From: Desulfobacteria bacterium | GTDB taxonomy: Bacteria > Desulfobacterota > Desulfobacteria > Desulfobacterales > C00003060 | Reading direction: 5' to 3' | Assembly: GCA_030145035.1 (NCBI GenBank) | Contig: JAQYWL010000092.1 | Location: 1 to 7,913, forward strand | Length of the DNA: 7,913 bases | Shown here: positions 1 through 4,830 of the stretch, in pieces | Layout: each line of letters begins with the position of its first letter | How positions within the stretch are numbered: the first letter of the stretch is position 1 | Notes under the pieces: generated by a model | What the model saw: the letters and a program-made list of their open reading frames with translations, nothing else | Told to the model about the DNA's origin: nothing | Database searches by the model: none | Translations under genes and position numbers: made by a program

Positions 1-2
1 CC

Positions 3-2831
3 GAAACCCTCCCCCTTGAAGGCAATGCTGTTGAATTAAGGATGTCCTCTCCAGATTCTTCTCCCACTGTGTTGGTGGGAAAGGGTCCGGGTGGGGATAA
101 ACCCCGTCCCTACGAACCGTACGTTCCGAAGCGTGTAGGGGCGGGGTTTATCCCCGCCCGAAAAGGTTGCCTTAGTTCAACACTATTGTCCCTTGAAGGA
201 GAAGGGCAGGGTGAGTATAAAGCCAATGGGGTCTCCAGTGTGGATGAATACTTAGAACGCGAGGCGAGAAATGGGCTTGAAGTGCGACTGGAGGAAATCC
301 GCTCAAGAATCCCCGACTTTTCCCCTGCGGACAACCAGCGATACCACGAGCGCCTTGATCGGGAGCTGGATGTGATCAAGGGAATGGGCTTTTCCGGTTA
401 TTTCTTGGTGGTTGCAGACTTTGTTCGGTTTGCCAGAGACGCAAACATCCCGGTAGGGCCGGGGCGAGGTTCTGCAGCGGGTAGCCTGGTCGCTTATTCC
501 CTCAGGATCACTGACCTGGATCCTATTTCGTACGGCTTGATATTTGAGCGGTTCTTAAATCCGGCACGCAAGAGCCTTCCTGACATCGATGTTGATTTCT
601 GCATAGAAGGCCGAGATGCCCTATTCAGGTATGTGGTGGAAAAGTACGGAGGCCCGGATCATGTTGCCCAGATCATCACCTTTGGTAAAATGCAGGCGAG
701 GGGGGTCATAAGGGATGTGGGGAGAGCACTTGACATCCCGCTAAGAGAGGTTGACAGAATCGCTAAGATGATACCCGAGGGGCTAAATATCAGCCTCGGG
801 CAGGCCATTTCCCAGGAGCCCAAACTACAAAACCTGGCAAAGGAAAGACAGGATGTCAAAGAGCTTTTTACCATTGCCCAGGCCTTGGAGGGGCTGCCAA
901 GACACGCTTCAACCCACGCTGCGGGGGTGGTCATTTCAGATCGGCCGTTGGTTGAGTATCTACCGCTGGCCAGAGGCAAAAAAGGGGAGGTTGTAACCCA
1001 GTATGACATGAAGGCCGTGGAGAAGATCGGATTGATCAAGTTCGATCTACTGGGGCTTCGCAATCTCACCGTTATGAAGGAAGCATGCGAAATTATACGC
1101 AAACGGGGTGGCACGCCACCAGACTTGGCGCATCTTGACTTGACGGACAAGAAGACTTTTGAGCTCCTTGCCTCAGCCGAGACCACAGGGGTCTTCCAAC
1201 TGGAAAGCTCAGGCATGAAAGATCTCCTGGTGCGCCTGAAACCAGCGTGTTTTGAGGATGTCATTGCGTTGGTCGCCCTTTATCGTCCCGGGCCCTTAGA
1301 CAGTGGCATGCACAATGAGTTTGTTGAAAGAAAGAATGGTCGAGTTGCGGTGACCTACCTTCTCCCGGAGCTTGAACCTATCCTCAAGGATACCTACGGG
1401 GTCATCCTCTATCAAGAACAGGTCATGAACATAGCCAGTGTGCTTGCAGACTATTCTATGGCCGAGGCAGACAACCTGAGAAAAGCGATGGGCAAGAAGA
1501 TCGCAGATATTATGACTCAAGAGCGTGAGCGGTTCCTCTCGAGGGCTAAAAAGAAGGGGATGGATGAGGAAAAGGCAGAAAATGTCTTTAACCAGATTCA
1601 GACATTCGGGCGCTATGGTTTTAATAAGGCCCACAGCGCTGCCTATGCCATGATTGCCTTTCAGACGGCCTATTTAAAGGCCCACTTCCCGGTTGAGTTT
1701 ATGGCTGCCATTCTAACAAGCGAGATGAGCTCGACCGAAGAGGTGGTCAAGTATATTGCCGAATGCCGCAATCAGGGCATTGAGGTTTTTCCCCCTGATA
1801 TTAACCAAAGCGAGATGAATTTCACTGTAGTAAAGGGCAAGATTCGTTTTGGTTTGGCAGCCGTTAAGAATGTTGGACAAGGGGCAATAGAGTCGGTGCT
1901 TGAGGTTAGAAAACAGGGTGGGCTCTTTAAATCATTGTTTGATTTCAGCGAACGGGTAGACCACAGAAAGGTGAACCGGCGCGTTATCGAGAGCCTGATC
2001 AAGTCCGGGGCTTTTGATTCAACAGGGGCAAGACGCTCTCAGATGATGTCTGTGCTGGAAGAGGCTTTTGAGGTCGGGCAAAAGGTCCAGAGGGATCGAA
2101 TGAGCGGCCAATTTAGCCTTTTTGAGACTATGGCAACAGACAGCCACGACACAATCTATCCTCCGTTTCCTGAAATAGAGGAATGGAATGAGAGTGAGCT
2201 ATTAAACTATGAGAAGGAGACCCTCGGATTTTTCATAACCGGGCACCCCCTTGCCAGGTATGAGCCGGTACTCAAGAAATTCGCCAATGCGGATACCCTG
2301 AAGCTTCAGGACCTCTCAGAGGGTCGAGTGGCTCGCATAGGGGGCATAGTGCGGGATTATAAACTCCACAATGACAGGAAAGGGGAGGTTATGGCCTTTG
2401 TAACCCTTGAGGACTTGAGCGGTCTTGCAGAGGTCACCCTTTTCTCCTCGCTCTATTCCTCTATATCCGGCCTCATAGAGAAGGACTCTGCCATCATGGT
2501 TGAAGGTCGCGTTACCAGAGACGAAAAGTCGAGCAAGATCCTGGCCGACACGGTTGTTCCGATAGACAATGCCGAGGAAACCTGGACAACGACTGTCCAT
2601 CTTAACCTTGATATGATCGGTCTCAACAAGCAAAGCCTCCAGAAGCTCTGCGAGATCTTGAAGCATCACAAGGGGTCTTGCAGTACCTATCTGCACCTTG
2701 TGATGCCCCAAAGGACCGACACGAGCATTGCACTGCACGAGAGCATCAGGGTAAAAGCTGGTCCGGACTTGACCGAAGCGGTCAACAAGTTTCTGGGCTA
2801 TGGTGCGGTTGAGACCGTGTGTGGGAAGTAA
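3..2831 (+). CDS. dnaE: DNA polymerase III subunit alpha, 5'-partial (PHP domain outside window)
   Basis: This is the catalytic subunit of the replicative DNA polymerase. The frame is open from the left edge, so the N-terminal PHP domain (roughly 280 residues in the family) lies upstream. Numbering from the first whole codon at position 3, the polymerase core has the GPGRGSAAGS motif, then PDIDVDF with the two catalytic Asp (residues 196 and 198, like E. coli D401/D403), and KFDLLGLRNLT with the third Asp (residue 348, like D555). FGRYGFNKAHSAAYA and the RPGPLDSGM segment are also conserved. A QFSLF sliding-clamp motif is at residues 703-707 (nt 2109-2123), followed by an OB-fold near residues 775-856. 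Family similarity becomes clear only from SVDEYLEREARNGLE; the roughly 65 residues before it are encoded by a palindromic repeat element inserted in frame (separate entry). An ATG at 42 lies inside that element and should not be taken as the true start. The UPF0280 gene follows after 4 bp. Confidence 0.96.
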   Translation, partial: ETLPLEGNAVELRMSSPDSSPTVLVGKGPGGDKPRPYEPYVPKRVGAGFIPARKGCLSSTLLSLEGEGQGEYKANGVSSVDEYLEREARNGLEVRLEEIRSRIPDFSPADNQRYHERLDRELDVIKGMGFSGYFLVVADFVRFARDANIPVGPGRGSAAGSLVAYSLRITDLDPISYGLIFERFLNPARKSLPDIDVDFCIEGRDALFRYVVEKYGGPDHVAQIITFGKMQARGVIRDVGRALDIPLREVDRIAKMIPEGLNISLGQAISQEPKLQNLAKERQDVKELFTIAQALEGLPRHASTHAAGVVISDRPLVEYLPLARGKKGEVVTQYDMKAVEKIGLIKFDLLGLRNLTVMKEACEIIRKRGGTPPDLAHLDLTDKKTFELLASAETTGVFQLESSGMKDLLVRLKPACFEDVIALVALYRPGPLDSGMHNEFVERKNGRVAVTYLLPELEPILKDTYGVILYQEQVMNIASVLADYSMAEADNLRKAMGKKIADIMTQERERFLSRAKKKGMDEEKAENVFNQIQTFGRYGFNKAHSAAYAMIAFQTAYLKAHFPVEFMAAILTSEMSSTEEVVKYIAECRNQGIEVFPPDINQSEMNFTVVKGKIRFGLAAVKNVGQGAIESVLEVRKQGGLFKSLFDFSERVDHRKVNRRVIESLIKSGAFDSTGARRSQMMSVLEEAFEVGQKVQRDRMSGQFSLFETMATDSHDTIYPPFPEIEEWNESELLNYEKETLGFFITGHPLARYEPVLKKFANADTLKLQDLSEGRVARIGGIVRDYKLHNDRKGEVMAFVTLEDLSGLAEVTLFSSLYSSISGLIEKDSAIMVEGRVTRDEKSSKILADTVVPIDNAEETWTTTVHLNLDMIGLNKQSLQKLCEILKHHKGSCSTYLHLVMPQRTDTSIALHESIRVKAGPDLTEAVNKFLGYGAVETVCGK
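14..199. repeat. Nested inverted-repeat (MITE/REP-like) element inserted in frame in dnaE
   Basis: Outer imperfect terminal inverted repeats are at 14-41 and 170-199: CCTTGAAGG..CAAT at one end, and the reverse complement of CCTTAGTTCAACACTATTG at the other, about 16 of 19 matches in the inner block. Inside lies a near-perfect 25-bp hairpin, arms 89-113 and 135-159, with only two differences, both tolerated as G-U pairs in RNA, and a 21-nt loop. Each arm is itself partly palindromic (GGGGATAAACCCC). A 6-bp hairpin (62-67/75-80) lies in the left part. The whole element reads without a stop in the dnaE frame, giving a Gly/Pro/Arg/Ser-rich peptide unlike DnaE. The structure looks like a small palindromic element nested within another. 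Exact ends are uncertain and the left end may lie outside the window. No transposase is encoded. Confidence 0.8.
2823..2828 (+). promoter_or_regulatory. Shine-Dalgarno GGGAAG supporting a TTG start at 2836
   Basis: GGGAAG overlaps the final dnaE codons and sits 7 nt before the TTG at 2836. It decides the start among several in-frame alternatives (ATG 2800, GTG 2803, GTG 2821) and implies translational coupling to dnaE. Confidence 0.5.
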
Positions 2832-2835
2832 TCCA

Positions 2836-3570
2836 TTGACGAGGTCACATGAAAATCGCACTTATCGCAGTCTTGTTTCGCATAAGAAATTGGCAAGTTT
2901 CCGGGTTGTGGTCAAGGAGACCGATCTTCTTGTCAGGGCCGACAGACCACTTGAAACCGAAACCAGAGATTTTATTTTGAGACACAGAATCCTGCTTGAA
3001 CGTTATCTTGAACAGCACCCGGAGTTTGTCCACAGAATGATCCCATTGCCCCAGGACCAAGTGGCATCACCCATTGTCAGAACCATGATTTCGGCTAGCC
3101 AAAAGGCCGGTGTTGGCCCGATGGCGGCAGTTGCAGGGGCTATTGCTGAGTATGTGGGCAGAGACCTCTTAGTACACAGCAAAGACGTGATCGTTGAAAA
3201 TGGGGGAGATATCTTTATCAGGACCGGCTTTCCTTTAGTCGCAGCCATAATTGCCGGCAAATCTCCCATGGGCAGCAAGCTTGGGGTGCGCATCGACTCA
3301 CCGGGTCGTCCTGTGGCAGTTTGTACCTCTTCGGGAACTCTGGGTCATTCCCTTAGTCTTGGTAGGGCTGATGCAGCCGTAGTGATCTCAGAGTCTGCGG
3401 CACTTGCAGATGCTGCCGCCACAGCCATTGGAAATGAGGTGTCAGGCAAGCAGGACATTGAACCGGCGATAGAGTTCGGAAAAAGGATAGAAGGGGTTCT
3501 GGGCATTGTTGTTATCCTGGATAACGAGATCGGCTTTGGGGGCAATGTGGAGTTGGTAAGGCTTAGTTAG
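2836..3570 (+). CDS. UPF0280 family protein (ApbE-like superfamily), function unknown
   Basis: A 244-residue protein resembling the UPF0280/COG2122 family, which is related to the flavin transferase ApbE; its biochemical role is not established. Family hallmarks seen are the N-terminal NRTYRSLV and FRVVVKETDLLVRAD segments, VGPMAAVAGAIAEYVGRDLL (from about residue 93), VENGGDIF (about 120-127), and TSSGTLGHS (164-172) followed by an Ala-rich ADAAVV..AALADAAATAIGNEV stretch. No signal peptide or membrane segment is visible. I chose the TTG at 2836 because GGGAAG (2823-2828) lies 7 nt upstream and the product then begins just before the conserved NRTYR segment. The frame is open further back to an ATG at 2800, but that would overlap the dnaE end by 32 nt. 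Spacing suggests co-transcription with dnaE. Family assignment is firm; start choice is moderate. Confidence 0.88.
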   Translation: MTRSHENRTYRSLVSHKKLASFRVVVKETDLLVRADRPLETETRDFILRHRILLERYLEQHPEFVHRMIPLPQDQVASPIVRTMISASQKAGVGPMAAVAGAIAEYVGRDLLVHSKDVIVENGGDIFIRTGFPLVAAIIAGKSPMGSKLGVRIDSPGRPVAVCTSSGTLGHSLSLGRADAAVVISESAALADAAATAIGNEVSGKQDIEPAIEFGKRIEGVLGIVVILDNEIGFGGNVELVRLS

Positions 3571-3576
3571 GGATTA

Positions 3577-3618
3577 AGGAATTCCCCAATTCCTCAATTC
3601 ACAATTCCCGAATTCGCG
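3577..3618. repeat. Degenerate 8-bp-periodic AATTC array after the UPF0280 gene
   Basis: AATTC occurs five times, at 3580, 3588, 3596, 3603 and 3611, at intervals of 8, 8, 7 and 8 bp. The first two units form a small hairpin (AGGAATT, loop CCCC, AATTCCT; 3577-3594). No T-tract follows, so a rho-independent terminator is not supported, although the array does separate the dnaE/UPF0280 unit from the next promoter. Confidence 0.6.
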
Positions 3619-3648
3619 CTTGACGCGGTTAGGCACATACAAAAGGGC

Positions 3649-3676
3649 TTGTCTTTTCAGCTAAGCCTGCTATAGT
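3649..3676 (+). promoter_or_regulatory. Sigma70-type promoter for the HIT-lapA unit
   Basis: TTGTCT (3649-3654) and TATAGT (3671-3676) are separated by 16 nt. A start site near 3683 would give a leader of about 24 nt before the HIT gene ATG. The spacer contains GCTAAGCCT (3660-3668), which recurs in the promoter after mutS. Prediction from sequence only. Confidence 0.55.
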
Positions 3677-3706
3677 GACCTGATATTTCTTGCAGAGGTA
3701 CATTCA

Positions 3707-4183
3707 ATGCAGACCGTATGGGCTCCCTGGCGCATGGAGTACATTCTAAGTGAAAAAGAAGAGGAGTGCATATTTTGTCTTGCCTTATCGGAGCAAGGCA
3801 ACCTCACTCTGTACAAGGGTTCACTCTCCATGGTCATGATGAACAAGTATCCGTATATTAATGGACATCTTTTGGTTGCCCCCAAAAGACATATATCGTC
3901 CTTGGATGAGATGACAATGGAAGAGATGGCTGACCTTTTAAAGACGATCAAAGACTCGATCGGAATCCTAAGAAAAGTAATGAAGCCAGATGGATTCAAT
4001 GTAGGTCTAAATCTTGGGATGGTGGCTGGTGCAGGTGTAGAGGAACACCTTCATTTTCACATTGTACCGCGGTGGCATGGAGATACCAATGCTATGACCG
4101 TGTTTGCTGAGGTGCGGGTGATACCTGAGCACCTTGAGGCAACTTATTCTAACCTTAAACCTTATTTTGAAGGACTCGGCTAA
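3707..4183 (+). CDS. HIT family protein (probable dinucleoside polyphosphate hydrolase/phosphorylase)
   Basis: A 158-residue histidine-triad protein. HIT proteins act on nucleotides carrying phosphate-linked leaving groups, such as diadenosine tetraphosphate or AMP conjugates, through a covalent nucleotidyl-histidine intermediate. The triad is H114-L-H116-F-H118 within AGAGVEEHLHFHIVPRW, and a conserved GFNVGLNLG segment precedes it (residues 96-104). An N-terminal WAPWRMEY is followed by CIFC (21-24). This Cys pair probably binds zinc together with histidines, possibly H62 and H114, by analogy with GalT-like members (inference). The layout resembles the bacterial COG0537 group that includes Ap4A phosphorylase-type enzymes, but the substrate cannot be read from sequence. 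AGAGG (3694-3698) lies 8 nt before the ATG and a promoter lies upstream. The lapA-like gene starts 28 bp after its stop, so they are probably co-transcribed. It is cytosolic. Confidence 0.93.
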   Translation: MQTVWAPWRMEYILSEKEEECIFCLALSEQGNLTLYKGSLSMVMMNKYPYINGHLLVAPKRHISSLDEMTMEEMADLLKTIKDSIGILRKVMKPDGFNVGLNLGMVAGAGVEEHLHFHIVPRWHGDTNAMTVFAEVRVIPEHLEATYSNLKPYFEGLG

Positions 4184-4196
4184 ATCTGTTGAAATA

Positions 4197-4204
4197 TAAG
4201 GAGG
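4197..4204 (+). promoter_or_regulatory. Strong Shine-Dalgarno for the lapA-like gene
   Basis: TAAGGAGG, a near-complete match to the 16S anti-SD, lies 7 nt before the ATG at 4212. It predicts efficient translation and fixes the start. Confidence 0.8.
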
Positions 4205-4211
4205 ATTCGAG

Positions 4212-4556
4212 ATGAAATCCATAAAGCTTGTGTTGTGGTCCGTGGCGGTCATCTTCTTAGTAGTTGTCGTGGTACAGAATGTTGGTCTGCTTACCCACAA
4301 GGAAAGTATAAAGTTAAACCTTTTGATAAAGGAGTATCAATCCGGGCCTATTCAGCTCTATGTTTACTTCTTGGGGTTGTTTTTGATAGGCCTTGTCCTT
4401 TCCTATTCTTATGGGCTTGCGGAACGTTTCAGAGCAAACAAAATTATAAGAAATCATCTCGAGACCATCCGTAAGCTGGAAGAAGAGATAAAGGTCTTCA
4501 AAAGCTTACCTGTTTATAAAGAAAGTACGCCTTCCAAAGAAACCGAGAATGCCTAA
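4212..4556 (+). CDS. LapA-domain (DUF1049) small inner-membrane protein
   Basis: A 114-residue protein with the LapA/DUF1049 plan. A first hydrophobic helix runs from about residue 5 to 22 (LVLWSVAVIFLVVVVVQN), with the conserved Gln-Asn at its end. A short periplasmic stretch follows, then a second helix from about 50 to 67 (YVYFLGLFLIGLVLSY). After that comes a charged cytoplasmic tail with a likely coiled coil (about 80-97, HLETIRKLEEEIKVFK) and a polar Ser/Thr/Glu-rich end. In E. coli the family member LapA works with LapB in controlling LPS synthesis. No lapB (TPR/rubredoxin) gene is visible in this window, so the role here is inferred from the domain alone. The start is fixed by the strong SD. 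It lies 28 bp downstream of the HIT gene and probably shares its promoter. Confidence 0.85.
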   Translation: MKSIKLVLWSVAVIFLVVVVVQNVGLLTHKESIKLNLLIKEYQSGPIQLYVYFLGLFLIGLVLSYSYGLAERFRANKIIRNHLETIRKLEEEIKVFKSLPVYKESTPSKETENA

Positions 4557-4639
4557 CACGACGTTTCGGAAGTTTTACGATGCATTGAGATCATAGATAT
4601 TTTGATGGGAATCGATTTATGCCATTCACATGGAATGAT

Positions 4640-4741
4640 GGAGTGTTGGAGTACTGGAGTACTGGGGAGTAAAAGCGGAAGAAATCTTTTTTTTGGTTCC
4701 TTTAAATCCATCACTCCAGTACTCCACTACTCCACTACTCC
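4640..4741. repeat. Inverted-repeat element with tandem 8-bp-unit arms
   Basis: The left arm has three 8-bp units (GGAGTGTT, GGAGTACT, GGAGTACT; 4640-4663). The right arm has four (ATCACTCC, AGTACTCC, ACTACTCC, ACTACTCC; 4710-4741). The arms are complementary in kind (GGAGTANT against ANTACTCC) and flank about 46 bp. The same arm plan recurs at 7591-7801. No ORF of its own. Confidence 0.8.
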
Positions 4742-4749
4742 AATCGTGG

Positions 4750-4782
4750 TTCGACAAGCTCACCACCCTGAGCAAAGTCGAA
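4750..4782. repeat. Hairpin repeat TTCGAC-GCTCA / TGAGC-GTCGAA
   Basis: TTCGAC (4750-4755) and GCTCA (4758-4762) pair with TGAGC (4769-4773) and GTCGAA (4777-4782) around a CCACCC loop, with a small AA/AAA internal bulge. It abuts the 8-bp-unit element on its left. From general familiarity, this looks like a dispersed repeat seen in many environmental bacterial genomes. In one frame it reads RQAHHPEQSRRG, a typical spurious translation of such repeats. Confidence 0.7.
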
Positions 4783-4830
4783 GGGGGGCGAAGCCCCTAC
4801 GTTCGATCACGCCCTGCGGGTTTTCCTGCC

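Larger units (their letters stand above)
4557..4830. other. Repeat-filled gap between lapA-like gene and mutS
   Basis: This 274-bp gap holds, in order: about 80 bp of unassigned AT-rich sequence (4557-4639), an inverted-repeat element with 8-bp-unit arms (4640-4741), a separate hairpin repeat (4750-4782), a short GC hairpin (GGGGC-GAA-GCCCC, 4785-4797), and about 30 bp ahead of the mutS ATG. No rho-independent terminator or confident promoter is seen. A T8 run (4687-4694) lies in the loop between the arms without an adjacent GC stem. Confidence 0.7.

Noticed and set aside
42..235. ATG at 42 as the start of dnaE
   Set aside because: The frame is open to the left edge, and the codons from 42 belong to the repeat element. 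The PHP domain must lie upstream, so this is a partial gene and not a short one.
2849..2983. ATG at 2849 preceded by GAGGT, as a small separate ORF or the UPF0280 start
   Set aside because: It is in a different frame from the UPF0280 protein and encodes a short peptide with no recognisable features. The conserved NRTYRSLV segment is read in the TTG 2836 frame.
3577..3594. Rho-independent terminator after the UPF0280 gene
   Set aside because: The hairpin is only 7 bp and AT-rich, and no T-tract follows it.
4664..4741. CRISPR-like array from phased short repeats
   Set aside because: The units are 8 bp, tandem with no spacers, and no cas genes are present.
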